Below are positions 43,854 through 52,675 of a stretch of 64,000 nucleotides of DNA, piece after piece. The translations under genes and the position numbers were made by a program. The notes beneath the pieces are model-generated. The model worked only from the letters and a program-made list of their open reading frames with translations, did no database searches and was not told the origin of the DNA. The stretch spans positions 372,001 to 436,000 of the forward strand of contig NZ_JACGWT010000002.1 of assembly GCF_014137855.1 (NCBI RefSeq). Direction: 5' to 3'. Source of the stretch: Microlunatus kandeliicorticis. Its GTDB lineage: Bacteria > Actinomycetota > Actinomycetes > Propionibacteriales > Propionibacteriaceae. Positions within the stretch are counted from its first letter, which is position 1, and each line of letters begins with the position of its first letter.

Positions 43854-45134
43854 GTGTCGAACTTTGCGGTCGATGCGGTCCCCCCGACGACCGTCGAGAC
43901 AGACGCCCTGGTGGCCGCGGCCCGCGCGGTCAGTGGCAGCCACGACCTGGAGGCGGTCAGCCGCCCCTTCCTCGACCTGCTGCACCGGTGTGCCGCGTTC
44001 GACACCTTCTATCTGACCTCGGTCGACCCGCTCCGGCACGAGCAGCAGGTGTTGTTCGTCGACGACCGCAGCGGGCACCCGACGGTGCTCGAGGGCGCGC
44101 AGATCGACTGGGAGCAGACGGTCTGCCGACAGGCTCTCGAGAGCGGGGTCTGCGCCACCACCGACGCAGCCGCCGAGTGGCCCGAGCAGACCCTCAGCGT
44201 CCGGCTCGGCATCCGCTCGTACGTCGGGGTGCCGGTCCGCGACGGCGAGGACCGGCTGCTCGGCACCCTGTGCGGGGCGAGCCGGCGGACGGTGCCGGCC
44301 GACGCCGAGCTGATCGAGGTGATGGCCATGCTCGCCGGTCTGCTCGCCGACCGCTGGCAGCAGACCCGGGACGACGAGGCCCGGCGCGCCGAGCAGGCGG
44401 CCTCGAGGCTGCGCGACTCGGCCCTGGTGCTCACCGAGGCCGAGGAGGAGCTCGGGGCACCGCTGCTGGCCATCCAGGGACTCGCGGACCAGCTGATGAC
44501 CTCGTGGTCGTCGATGCCGGACGAGCGCCGGGTCGCCGCGCTGCACGGTCTCCGGACCGCTGCCCAGGACGCACATCGGCGGATGCAACAGCTGCTCGGC
44601 GAGGCCCGCGAGGACGCGATGAGCCGCGAGCTCGAGCTCCAGCCGGTCGAGGTCGGGCAGGTCATCCACGACGTCGTCGGGGCGGTGCGGCAGGAACGCC
44701 CGCACCGCACGGTCCGGCACCCGGTCGGTGAGGCGGCCCGGGTGCGCGCCGACCGCGTCGGGATCCAGCGGGCCATCCGTCACCTGGTCGAGTACGCCGT
44801 CGAGCACTCCGGCGACGAAGCGGTGCTCGACGTCTCCCTCCGCCGCAACGGCGACACGGTGGTGGTCTCGGTCGAGGGGCAGGGCATCCGGCTGCCGGCC
44901 GCGGGCGAGGAGTTCGTCCCGTTCGCCCGCCGCGAGGCGGCGACCGTCACCCCCATCCACCGGGCAGCGGTCCGCGACGTCGACCCCGTCGCCGAGCCCG
45001 CCGCGGTCGCGCCCGCCGGGCCCGGCCTCGGTCTCTACGTGGCCCGCAACCTGGTGCTGGCGATGGGCGGTGACGTCCGGGTGAGCCGCTCGGGTGCGGC
45101 CGCCGCCTTCGCGGTCAGCCTGCCGGCTGCCTGA
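43854..45134 (+). CDS. GAF-domain histidine-kinase-like protein lacking the His
   Basis: A 426-residue cytoplasmic protein: GAF domain (about 20-170, DWEQTVCRQALESGVCATTDA, SYVGVPVRDGEDRLLGTLCG), a dimerisation-like segment (EAEEELGAPLLAIQGLADQLM) and a kinase ATPase-like domain (about 270-425). In the H box the expected SHELRTPL reads EEELGAPL, so the phospho-acceptor His is Glu198. The N box (RAIRHLVEYAVEHSG) lacks its Asn, while the end GPGLGLYVARNLVLAMGG is well kept. It is likely a non-phosphorylating relative. GTG 43854 has TAAGAT six bases before it (leaderless). Confidence 0.85.
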   Translation: MSNFAVDAVPPTTVETDALVAAARAVSGSHDLEAVSRPFLDLLHRCAAFDTFYLTSVDPLRHEQQVLFVDDRSGHPTVLEGAQIDWEQTVCRQALESGVCATTDAAAEWPEQTLSVRLGIRSYVGVPVRDGEDRLLGTLCGASRRTVPADAELIEVMAMLAGLLADRWQQTRDDEARRAEQAASRLRDSALVLTEAEEELGAPLLAIQGLADQLMTSWSSMPDERRVAALHGLRTAAQDAHRRMQQLLGEAREDAMSRELELQPVEVGQVIHDVVGAVRQERPHRTVRHPVGEAARVRADRVGIQRAIRHLVEYAVEHSGDEAVLDVSLRRNGDTVVVSVEGQGIRLPAAGEEFVPFARREAATVTPIHRAAVRDVDPVAEPAAVAPAGPGLGLYVARNLVLAMGGDVRVSRSGAAAAFAVSLPAA

Positions 45135-45174
45135 ACCCGATCGCCCGCCCGACCGTCCCCCGGGGACCTCGAAC

Positions 45175-45199
45175 GGCCGCCACCCTGGGGGTGGCGGCC
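45175..45199. terminator. Hairpin between convergent genes
   Basis: GGCCGCCACCC and GGTGGCGGCC pair around TGGG, giving a strong stem between the GAF protein gene and the convergent lipoprotein gene. Confidence 0.75.
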
Positions 45200-45297
45200 G
45201 GAGACGGCGGTCGTGATCTTGCGGCCGGTGCCCGACATGGCTCACCGACAAAGAGCCCGTCCTGGGGAAACGGCCGGGCACCGGCCACGTGTGGGAG

Positions 45298-46020
45298 TCA
45301 GCCCGAGGTGCCGACCGGGGACACCTGGAGCTGCTTGACGTCCGTCCGCTGGCAGGCCTGCGTCTTGTAGGGGACGTAGGCCGCGGTGGTCGAGGCCGGC
45401 GGGTAGACGCGGAAGCCGTCCGAGGTGGTGGGGGCGCACGACTTGGCGTCGAAGTTGCCCGCGTTGGCGATCTGGAGCAGCGCGGTCGTGGCCTCGCCCG
45501 AAGCAAGCTTCACCACGCCGGCCTTGCCGTTCTCCGCACGGGTGGCCGCCGAGCCGAGCTGCGTCCCGTTCTTGTCGCCGACGAAGGCGACGCCCGGGTA
45601 GCCGTAGAGGTTGCAGCTGCTCGCGCTGGTGTTGGTGAAGGTCAGCAGCACGTAGACGCTGCCGGCCGCGCCGCCGCCGTCGGCGGTCTTGACCCCGAGG
45701 TCGAGGTCGCCGAGCGTGCAGGTGGGCGTGCCCGCAGGGGTGCTGCTCGGGCTGCTGCTGGTGCTCTCCGAGCTGCTGGAGGGCGTGCTCGTCGCGGTGC
45801 TCGAGCCGGAGCCCGAGGACGAGCTGGTGGTCGAGTCGTCGGGAGTCGGGCTGGTGCTCGAGGTCGGGCTCACGGAGCTCTGGCTCGGAGCCGGTACGGC
45901 CGACCCGGCGGCGGTGGTCTGCACCCCGTTGCCGCAACCGGCGGCCAGCACGAGCAGCGCACCGGCACCGAGGACCGCTGAAGCCCGCCGGAGCACCGCC
46001 GGGCGCGTCATCGTGTTCAT
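45298..46020 (-). CDS. DUF4232 lipoprotein
   Basis: A 240-residue lipoprotein with lipobox LAAGC at about residues 21-25 behind a basic n-region and hydrophobic helix. A Ser/Thr-rich linker of about 65 residues leads to a DUF4232 domain (CTLGDLDLGVKTADGGGAAGSVYVLLTFTNTSASSCNLYGYPGVAFV) with four cysteines. Family function is unknown; it sits on the outer face of the membrane. ATG 46020 has TACCGT seven bases upstream. A phased CGTCACAG array 45-70 bp before the start matches the box before the response regulator at 48096, so it is a likely target of that system. Confidence 0.87.
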   Translation of the reverse strand: MNTMTRPAVLRRASAVLGAGALLVLAAGCGNGVQTTAAGSAVPAPSQSSVSPTSSTSPTPDDSTTSSSSGSGSSTATSTPSSSSESTSSSPSSTPAGTPTCTLGDLDLGVKTADGGGAAGSVYVLLTFTNTSASSCNLYGYPGVAFVGDKNGTQLGSAATRAENGKAGVVKLASGEATTALLQIANAGNFDAKSCAPTTSDGFRVYPPASTTAAYVPYKTQACQRTDVKQLQVSPVGTSG

Positions 46021-46064
46021 GTCCTCGACGGTAGGCCGCCTTCGTCCCAGCCCCGGCACCGCGA

Positions 46065-46090
46065 CGTCACAGCCTCGTCACAGTCCGTCA
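46065..46090 (-). promoter_or_regulatory. Direct-repeat regulator box before the lipoprotein gene
   Basis: On the plus strand, CGTCACAG at 46065 and 46076 and CGTCA at 46086 are spaced 11 and 10 bp, the pattern of OmpR-type sites. Related repeats precede the response regulator gene at 48118-48136. Confidence 0.6.
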
Positions 46091-46130
46091 TCACCGCTCG
46101 TGATCACCGGGTCCCCGGCGGGACCGGTGC

Positions 46131-47378
46131 TCAGGCGTCCGACCGTGGCGCCGACCCGGGCAGGTCGATGATCACCCGGGCGCCGCCCTCGGGAGCGTTC
46201 TGGAAGCTCAGCCGGGCCCCCAGCACGCCGGCCTGACCCGTGGCGATGATCAGACCCAGCCCGTGCCCGTCGCGGTGCGTGCTGTCCTGCCGGAACCGCT
46301 GCGGACCCGCAGCCAGGAACTCGGGGCTGAAGCCCGGCCCGTGGTCGGTGATCATGATCCGGTGGGCCTGGGTGTCGATCTCCACCGGGGCCCGCCCGTG
46401 CCGGAGCGCGTTGCGGACCAGGTTGCTGATCACCCGGTCGAGCCGGCGCGGGTCGGTCAGGATCATCACCTGGTCGCCGCCGCCGTAGACCTCGACCGCG
46501 CCGGCCGGGTACTCGCCGGTGGCGATCCCGCGGTCGACCGAGCGGCGGACCAGCTCGGGCAGCACCACGTGCTCGAGCTCGGCGGTCTCCACCCCGGTGT
46601 CGAGCCGCGCCACCTCGAGCAGGTCCTGCACCAGGCTGGTCAGCGCCGCCACCCGGTCGCGCACCAGCTGGGCGGGCCGCGAGTCGTCGAGCAGCGAGGC
46701 CGCCGCGGCCAGCCCGGTGACCGGCGTCCGCAGGTCGTGCGCGACGTCGGCGGTCACCCGCTGCTCCGAGCGCAGCTGTTCGGCCAGCCGTTCGGCCATC
46801 GCGTCGACGGCGTCGGCGAGCGCGCCGACCTCGTCGTGTCCGGGGCCGACCGCGGCCCGCAGCGAGGTGTCCTCACCGCGGCTGACCGCTCGCGCCGCCC
46901 CGGCCGCCAGCCGCAGCCGACGGGACAGACCGGTGGCCAGCCCGGCACCGATCAGACTGGCCAGCACCACGGTCGCCACGCCGGCGACCAGCAGCGACTG
47001 GTCGACCGCACGGACGCCCGGGTCGACGGCCGCGAAGGTGCTGCGGATGCTCAGCACCGTCGACCCGGACCGCCCGGCCGCCCACAGCTCGCGGGTGCTC
47101 CCGCCGGTGACCAGGGTGGCCCGTGCGCCGTCGGCGCGGACGGCGTCGCGGAGCCGGCTCGGCAGCGCGGGGTCGTTCACCTGCGCGCCGAAGCTGAGCA
47201 GGTCGGTGGCCTGGTAGATCTCGATGGCGGCACGGATCTGGGCGTCGGCGTTGCTGCGCTGCGCGTCGATCCGGTTCTGGATCACCAGCAGGTGCACGGC
47301 GACGGCCAACCCGGCCACCGCGACCAGCACCACCGCGGCGATCGACGCGGTGATCCGGAGCCGCAGCCCGGTGCGCAT
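46131..47378 (-). CDS. Sensor histidine kinase of two-component system 3
   Basis: A 415-residue kinase: helix about 8-30, short extracytoplasmic domain to about 125, second helix 127-150, HAMP, the H box VTADVAHDLRTPVTG with His214, ATPase domain with NLVRNALRHGR, DHGPGFSPEF and GHGLGLIIATGQAGV. It starts 19 bp after the response regulator stop. It is followed by the DUF4232 lipoprotein, which may feed back on the sensor or be its output. Confidence 0.92.
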   Translation of the reverse strand: MRTGLRLRITASIAAVVLVAVAGLAVAVHLLVIQNRIDAQRSNADAQIRAAIEIYQATDLLSFGAQVNDPALPSRLRDAVRADGARATLVTGGSTRELWAAGRSGSTVLSIRSTFAAVDPGVRAVDQSLLVAGVATVVLASLIGAGLATGLSRRLRLAAGAARAVSRGEDTSLRAAVGPGHDEVGALADAVDAMAERLAEQLRSEQRVTADVAHDLRTPVTGLAAAASLLDDSRPAQLVRDRVAALTSLVQDLLEVARLDTGVETAELEHVVLPELVRRSVDRGIATGEYPAGAVEVYGGGDQVMILTDPRRLDRVISNLVRNALRHGRAPVEIDTQAHRIMITDHGPGFSPEFLAAGPQRFRQDSTHRDGHGLGLIIATGQAGVLGARLSFQNAPEGGARVIIDLPGSAPRSDA

Positions 47379-47397
47379 CAGCGCGTCCCGGCCGGGC

Positions 47398-48096
47398 TCA
47401 TCGGCGCAGCTTGTAGCCGAACCCGCGGACGGTCTCGATCCGGTCGTTGCCGATCTTGGCCCGCAGCCGCTGGATGTGGACGTTGACCAGGTGCGCGTCG
47501 TCGGCCCAGTCGGGGTAGTCCCAGACCCGCGTCAGCAGCGTGTTCCGCGACAGCACCACGCCGGTGTTGTCGGCGAGCTCGAGGAAGAGCCGCATCTCGG
47601 TCGGGGTCAGCGGCACCGGTTCGCCGTCGCGGCGGAGCTCGAGCGCCTGCCGGTCGAGGGTGAGGTCGCCGTAGGTCTCGAGCTCGGTCGCGGCTCCGGA
47701 CTCGGCCCTGCCGGTGGGCAACGAACGCCGGGCGACGCTCCGCAGCCGGGCCAGCAGCACCTGGACGTCGAAGGGCTTGGTCACGTAGTCGTCGGCGCCC
47801 GCCTCGAGCCCGGTGACCACGTCGATCGAGTCGCCGCGCGCCGACACCAGCAGGAACGGGGTGTCCCCGACGCCGCGGACCCGTCGGCAGAGGCTGATCC
47901 CGTCGAGACCGGGCAGCATGATGTCGCTCAGCACCACGTCGAAGGCGGCGTCGTCGCCCCGGTGCTGCTCGAAGATCTGCCAGGCGCGCAGGCCGTCGGT
48001 GGCCCACTCCACCTCGTAGTCGTAGCGCTCGAGGTTGAGCTGGGTCGCTTCACCGATGACCGGGTCGTCCTCCACCCACAACAGTCGCGGCCGCAC
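47398..48096 (-). CDS. OmpR-family response regulator 3
   Basis: A 232-residue regulator: receiver with acidic pair near Glu9-Asp10-Asp11, phospho-acceptor Asp58 (VVLSDIMLPG), Ser in LLVSARG and Lys in TKPFDVQ, then a winged helix ending VRGFGYKLRR. It starts at GTG. A direct-repeat box (CCTCACG at 48118, CGTCACA at 48129) lies just upstream, indicating autoregulation. Confidence 0.93.
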   Translation of the reverse strand: MRPRLLWVEDDPVIGEATQLNLERYDYEVEWATDGLRAWQIFEQHRGDDAAFDVVLSDIMLPGLDGISLCRRVRGVGDTPFLLVSARGDSIDVVTGLEAGADDYVTKPFDVQVLLARLRSVARRSLPTGRAESGAATELETYGDLTLDRQALELRRDGEPVPLTPTEMRLFLELADNTGVVLSRNTLLTRVWDYPDWADDAHLVNVHIQRLRAKIGNDRIETVRGFGYKLRR

Positions 48097-48117
48097 CCCG
48101 CAAGCTCACCACGACGA

Positions 48118-48136
48118 CCTCACGATCGCGTCACAG
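48118..48136 (-). promoter_or_regulatory. Direct-repeat box before response regulator 3
   Basis: CCTCACG and CGTCACAG on the plus strand start 11 bp apart, 22 bp before the start codon. They resemble the CGTCACAG pair before the DUF4232 lipoprotein gene, supporting shared control. Confidence 0.5.
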
Positions 48137-48195
48137 CAGCGGCGGCCGTGTCGCGGACGGCGACGGCCCCGCGTCAGGTGCGGGTCGGGTGCGGG

Positions 48196-49575
48196 TCAGG
48201 GTGCGGAGAAGGACGGCTCGGCGTGCAGCGCCTCGAGGGTCTCGTCGCGCCAGGCCGGCCCGTCGGGATAGGTGAACTCGGCGATGCTGTCGAGCTTCAT
48301 CTCCGCGCCACCGCCGGGCACCCGCGGAGCCACGTAGCGACCGTTCTCGATCACCACCGGCTCGACGAAGTGCTCGTGCAGGTGGTCGACGTACTCGAGG
48401 TAGTGGTCGTCCCAGCTACCGGCGACCGCGACGTAGTCGAACATCGCGAAGTGCTGCACCAGCTCGCACAGCCCGACGCCGCCGGCGTGCGGGCAGACCG
48501 GCACGCCGAACTTGGCGGCCAACAGGATGATCGCGACCAGCTCGTTGACCCCGCCGACCCGGCAGGCGTCGAGCTGGACGGCGTCGATCGCGTCCGCCTG
48601 CAGCAGCTGCTTGAACATGATCACGTTCTGGCACTGCTCGCCGGTGACGACCTTGATCGGGCTGACCGCCTTGCGCACCGCGGCGTGGCCGAGGATGTCG
48701 TCCGGCGAGGTCGGCTCCTCGATCCAGTAGGGATCGAACTCGCCGAGCCTGCCGACCCACTCGATCGCCTCGGCGACGCCCCACACCTGGTTGGCGTCGA
48801 TGCCGATCGGCACGTCCGACCCGACGGCCGCGCGGGCCAGGCCGAGCCGGCGGACGTCCTCGGCCGGGTCGGCCCCGACCTTGAGCTTGATCATCCCGAA
48901 GCCGTCGGCGACGGCCTCCTTGCACAGCCGCTGGAGCTTGTCGTCGTCGTAGCCGAGCCAGCCCGGGGTGGTGGTGTAGGCCGGGTGGCCCTCGGCCAGC
49001 AGCCGGGCAGTGCGCTCGGCCTTGCCGGGCTCGGCGGCCCGGAGCAGCGCCAGCGCCTCGTCCTCGGTGAGTGCGTCGCGGAGGTAGCGGAAGTCGACCA
49101 GCCCGACCAGCTGCTCGGGGCTCAGCTCGCTGAGCAGCTGCCAGAGCGGCTTGCCGGCCCGGCGGGCGGCCAGGTCCCAGACCGCGTTGACCACGGCGCC
49201 GGCGGCCATGTGGATGGCGCCCTTCTGCGGGCCGAGCCAGCGCAGCTGGCCGTCGTTGGTGACGCGGGCGGAGAGCTCGGCGGTGTCGGCGATGGCCGCG
49301 TCGATGCTGGTGCCGCAGACCAGCGGCTCGAGCTCCTTGATGGCCGCGGCCTGCAGCCCGTTGCCGCGGCCGGAGGTGAAGACCAGGCCGTAACCCTTCT
49401 CGCCCGAGGAGGTGTGCAGCACCAGGTAGGCGGCGGAGTAGTCCGGGAACGGGTTCATCGCGTCCGAGCCGTCGCGGTGCCGCGAGGTGGGGAAGCGGAC
49501 GTCGTGCACCTCGAGTTCGGTGATGACGTTGTGCGGGTCCGAGGGGTCAGGGCTGACGGTCATCTCTTCCACCAT
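48196..49575 (-). CDS. L-fuconate dehydratase-like enolase superfamily enzyme
   Basis: A 459-residue protein of the mandelate-racemase/enolase superfamily. Seen are the KxK catalytic motif (MIKLKVG), metal ligands Asp, Glu, Glu in [16 protein letters not shown] and TGEQCQN, and the C-terminal [14 protein letters not shown] that is typical of L-fuconate dehydratase, which turns L-fuconate into 2-keto-3-deoxy-fuconate. ATG 49563 (MTVSP) is an alternative start. No other fucose gene lies nearby, so the pathway role is inferred. Confidence 0.87.
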   Translation of the reverse strand: MVEEMTVSPDPSDPHNVITELEVHDVRFPTSRHRDGSDAMNPFPDYSAAYLVLHTSSGEKGYGLVFTSGRGNGLQAAAIKELEPLVCGTSIDAAIADTAELSARVTNDGQLRWLGPQKGAIHMAAGAVVNAVWDLAARRAGKPLWQLLSELSPEQLVGLVDFRYLRDALTEDEALALLRAAEPGKAERTARLLAEGHPAYTTTPGWLGYDDDKLQRLCKEAVADGFGMIKLKVGADPAEDVRRLGLARAAVGSDVPIGIDANQVWGVAEAIEWVGRLGEFDPYWIEEPTSPDDILGHAAVRKAVSPIKVVTGEQCQNVIMFKQLLQADAIDAVQLDACRVGGVNELVAIILLAAKFGVPVCPHAGGVGLCELVQHFAMFDYVAVAGSWDDHYLEYVDHLHEHFVEPVVIENGRYVAPRVPGGGAEMKLDSIAEFTYPDGPAWRDETLEALHAEPSFSAP

Positions 49576-49812
49576 CTTTCGTTGTCGCTCGCCGGCGGGT
49601 GCTCCGGTGCAGCCGAGGACTGCCGCGGCGAGCGGCCAGGCTATCGCGACCGACGGGGTCTCGGTGAATCCCCGCGGGAACGAGTCCTCCTACCTTTGGC
49701 TCATTCTCCGCACCGCTGAACCCGCGTGCAAGCCGTTTGGACGACCGACATGGCGGGTACTCACGAGCCTGACATCGACGGCTGGCGCCATGACATCGGA
49801 TGATTCGGGTGT

Positions 49813-49831
49813 GCGCGCGCTCAGCGCGCGC
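49813..49831 (-). terminator. Terminator of the BLUF gene
   Basis: GCGCGCGC-TCA-GCGCGCGC, a perfect 8-bp stem with a 3-nt loop, starts 6 bp after the BLUF stop codon in the direction of transcription. The rest of the gap 49576-49812 shows no gene. Confidence 0.75.
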
Positions 49832-49836
49832 CGGGC

Positions 49837-50274
49837 TCAGAGCGAGCTGGAGGCGGCCAGGGTGCGGCGGAAGCTCATCAGCAGCCGCTGGCAGACCGAC
49901 GGGCTCGGGCCGAAGTCCTGGTTGTCGGTCCGCCGGGTGTTGAGGAACTCGCTGTAACCGCTGAGCTTGTCGTCGTCGAGGTCGAGATTGCGGTAGGCCA
50001 TCGTCCAGGACGGGAACTGCCGCTCGGGGCGGTCGCCCTCCCAGATGGTGATCAGGCCGTGGTGGCGGGGGTCGACCGCGATCCGGGTGTAGAGGTCGCG
50101 GACGGTCTGCTCCTCGCCCTCGAGCACCTGCATGATGTTGCCGTCGATGTAGAGCAGGGCTCCGGTCACGCCGAGCTCGCCGTTGTGACGGTGCGCGGTG
50201 GCCAGGATGTCGTCTAGGTCGTCGTGGGTCAGCAACTGGGTTGCCGTGCTCACGTAGACGAGGGAGTAGACCAC
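49837..50274 (-). CDS. Stand-alone BLUF blue-light photoreceptor
   Basis: A 145-residue protein that is one BLUF domain plus a short helical tail. Flavin-site residues are in place: Tyr7 (SLVYVSTA), Asn31 (HRHNGELGVTG) and Gln49 (DGNIMQVLEG), with the 18-residue Asn-Gln spacing of AppA. Such short BLUF proteins bind FAD and pass a light signal to a partner protein. GTG 50274 has TAGGCT six bases before it (leaderless). It is divergent from an FAD-dependent oxidoreductase gene. Confidence 0.93.
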   Translation of the reverse strand: MVYSLVYVSTATQLLTHDDLDDILATAHRHNGELGVTGALLYIDGNIMQVLEGEEQTVRDLYTRIAVDPRHHGLITIWEGDRPERQFPSWTMAYRNLDLDDDKLSGYSEFLNTRRTDNQDFGPSPSVCQRLLMSFRRTLAASSSL

Positions 50275-50334
50275 GACGCCAGCCTAATACGGCACTGGGT
50301 GACCCGCGCTGAGCCGGACGAGAGCTGAAGCCGT

Positions 50335-50354
50335 GCGCTGAGCCCGTCGAAGCG
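50335..50354. repeat. Degenerate REP-like element
   Basis: GCGCTGAGCCCGTCGAAGCG matches the REP-like core TGAGCCTGTCGAAG with one change. It lies in the divergent gap between the BLUF and FAD oxidoreductase genes, about 45 bp before the latter. Confidence 0.7.
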
Positions 50355-50400
50355 GCGAGCACCACTCCCCAGGGGGCGCCCGAGGGAGGACACTGATCGC

Positions 50401-51747
50401 GTGGCGACGGCGGTGGTGATCGGAGCGAGCTTCGCGGGGCTCCTGTCGGCGAGCGCGCTGCGCCGCCGCGGGTACGACGTGACCGTGCTCGAGCGGGACG
50501 TGCTGGCCCCCGACACCGGTCCGCGCGACGGAGTGGCGCAGAGCCGGCAGCCGCACGTCCTGCTGCACCGCGGCCTGCTGGCCATCGAGTCGCTGCTGCC
50601 CGGGGTCGAGCAGGACCTGCTCGCCCGTGGAGGCGTGCCCTTCAACACCGGGCGGATGCCGTGGTTCGGCGAGCACGGCTGGTCGCCGGTGAACGACTGG
50701 TCTTTCGAGATCATCTCGATCAGCCGGCCGGTGCTCGAGGCGGTCGTGCGCGAGCACGTGCTGGCCCAACCGGGGCTGACGCTCGAGAGCGGGGCCCGGG
50801 TCGACGGGCTGGAGCGCGACGGCGACCGCTGGCGGGTGCGGCGGGCCGGGGCCGAGCCGCTGAGCGCGGAGCTGGTCGTCGACGCGACCGGGCGGAGCTC
50901 GCGGCTGCCGCACTGGCTGGCCGAGCTCGGCGTCCGGGTGCCCGAGCCGGACACGATCGACGCCAAGGTCGGGTACGCCTGCCGGGCCTACCGGGTGCCC
51001 GACGGTGCCCGCCTCGGGCTGCGGACGGGGATTTTGGTCGCCTCGACCCCGGAGCACCCCCGTGGCGGGCTGGCGCTGCCGATCGAGAACGGGCGCTGGC
51101 TGGTCTGCGCGGTCGGGTACGGCGACGACCGTCCGACCCGCGACAACGAGGCGTTCGAGCCGTTCTTCCGGAGCCTGCGCGACCCGGCGCTCTCCGACCT
51201 GATCGCCGGGCTGGAGCCGGACGGGGACGTGATCATCCACCGGCAGACCCAGAACCGGCGGCAGCGCTACGTCGACGCGTCCGACTGGCCGGGCGGGTTG
51301 CTGGCCGTCGGCGACGCGCTGTGCGCGTTCAACCCGGTCTACGGCCAGGGCATCACGGTGTCGGCCTGCCAGGCCGAGCTGCTGGCCAGCGAGCCGACGC
51401 TCAGGGCCGGACCGCTCGGCGGGGCGGCGACCCGTCGGCTGCAGCGGAGGGTGGGGGCGATCACCGAGCTGCCCTGGTCGGTGGCCACCAGTGAGGACCT
51501 GCGGATGCCGACCAGCGACGGCGAGCTGACCGCGGTGCAGCGGGCGAGCCTGGTCTGGACGACCCGGCTGATGCGGCTCAGTGCGGCCGGCGACGAGGCG
51601 TGCGTACGGACGTTCAACCGGGTCTACCACCTGATGGGGGACCCGAAGCTGCTGTTCAGCCCGCCCGTGGTGCGGTCCGTGCTGCGTTCGGTGGTGCGCG
51701 GGGTGCCGGAGCCGCTGCCCAAGCCGGAGATCGCGCTGTTCTCCTGA
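50401..51747 (+). CDS. FAD-dependent monooxygenase/oxidoreductase
   Basis: A 448-residue flavoprotein. The N-terminal Rossmann motif is AVVIGASFAGLLSASALRRRGYDVTVLER; the second FAD motif is GLLAVGDALCAFNPVYGQGITVSACQAELLA, typical of PHBH-like and tryptophan-halogenase-like proteins. Between them is a substrate domain with RQTQNRRQRYVD. The reaction and substrate are unknown. Its position head to head with a BLUF gene is notable but is not proof of a link. Confidence 0.88.
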   Translation: MATAVVIGASFAGLLSASALRRRGYDVTVLERDVLAPDTGPRDGVAQSRQPHVLLHRGLLAIESLLPGVEQDLLARGGVPFNTGRMPWFGEHGWSPVNDWSFEIISISRPVLEAVVREHVLAQPGLTLESGARVDGLERDGDRWRVRRAGAEPLSAELVVDATGRSSRLPHWLAELGVRVPEPDTIDAKVGYACRAYRVPDGARLGLRTGILVASTPEHPRGGLALPIENGRWLVCAVGYGDDRPTRDNEAFEPFFRSLRDPALSDLIAGLEPDGDVIIHRQTQNRRQRYVDASDWPGGLLAVGDALCAFNPVYGQGITVSACQAELLASEPTLRAGPLGGAATRRLQRRVGAITELPWSVATSEDLRMPTSDGELTAVQRASLVWTTRLMRLSAAGDEACVRTFNRVYHLMGDPKLLFSPPVVRSVLRSVVRGVPEPLPKPEIALFS

Positions 51748-51763
51748 TCGGCGGGGTGTCCGG

Positions 51764-52675
51764 TCAGCGCACCAGGGCCTGGACCTCGCCGACCGGGAGC
51801 TGGGTGGCGTTGTCGGTGTAGAGATTGATGACGCCGGACTGGCCGTTGATGGTCCAGGTGACGGCCCAGGTGGCGATGGCGACCACCGTGTAGTCGCCCA
51901 TCGGCAGTGACGGGGCGCTGTAGGTGTAGCCGCAGTCGGGCGACGGGGTGCCGGGTTGGACGGACTCGGTCCAGGGCGTGCCGCCGCCGGCGCAGGTGCG
52001 GGTGTGGCCGTCGCCCATCCGGTAGGTGACGCTGGCCAGCCGGGCGTCGAGCGCGACGCTCTGGGCGCCGACGGTCTCGGTGACGGGTCCGATGTGGGTG
52101 GTGGTGCCTGCGGACAGCCAGAGCGGATAGCCGACGGCGGCCATCTTCCACCGGTTGATCGACGGGGGCGGTCCGATCGCCGGCTTCGCGTCGGGGACCG
52201 TCAGCCGGGCCACCGCGATCTCGGCGATCTGCTGGGGAGACAGCGCGGCCGGCTGGTTGGGCTGGGTGAGCTCCCGGATGGCCTGGCCGTTGTCGGGCGG
52301 CGGGGTCGGCGCGGGGCCGGGCGAGCACGCGGACCCGCCGTTCAGGTTGTCCCCGCAGGTGGCGCCGGTGGCCCGGCGGCGCTGGTAGGCGGCGTAGTCC
52401 TGGAGGTACTTCGCCATGGCCGCCTTGTAGGCGGCTCCTGGATCAGGAGCTTTCGAGTTTGATCGCGAGGCTCGCGCGTGCGGCCGCTCGGGCGTGCGCC
52501 GGGGCGCTGATGGCGACTGTGATCCACCCGGATTGGTGTTCTGCCCTGAGGATTTGGCCGTTGTCGTATTGCCGGATTGAGAGATTCCTCCGGGGTCGTT
52601 TACGTCCGCTTCCGCGACTGCTGGGACGCATAGCAAGAGGAGCACGACGGCGGCACCAAACCCGCGCCTCAACAT
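51764..52675 (-). CDS. Secreted hypothetical protein
   Basis: A 303-residue exported protein with signal peptide MLRRGFGAAVVLLLLCVPAVAEA, a Ser/Asn/Thr-rich and Pro-rich region, a helical segment (AYKAAMAKYLQDYAAYQRRR), and a C-terminal beta-rich domain with paired Cys (TRTCAGGGTPW, PDCGYTYSAPS, GDYTVVAIATWAVTWTINGQ) that looks like an immunoglobulin-like module. ATG 52675 overlaps the end of the upstream lipoprotein gene by 7 bp. The 5' half has markedly lower G+C than its neighbours. I do not recognise a family. Confidence 0.72.
   Translation of the reverse strand: MLRRGFGAAVVLLLLCVPAVAEADVNDPGGISQSGNTTTAKSSGQNTNPGGSQSPSAPRRTPERPHARASRSNSKAPDPGAAYKAAMAKYLQDYAAYQRRRATGATCGDNLNGGSACSPGPAPTPPPDNGQAIRELTQPNQPAALSPQQIAEIAVARLTVPDAKPAIGPPPSINRWKMAAVGYPLWLSAGTTTHIGPVTETVGAQSVALDARLASVTYRMGDGHTRTCAGGGTPWTESVQPGTPSPDCGYTYSAPSLPMGDYTVVAIATWAVTWTINGQSGVINLYTDNATQLPVGEVQALVR

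Noticed and set aside
40439-45134. Biosynthetic gene cluster around the kinase, CHAP and GAF genes
   Set aside because: No synthase, ligase or tailoring genes are present; these are ordinary regulatory and cell-wall genes.
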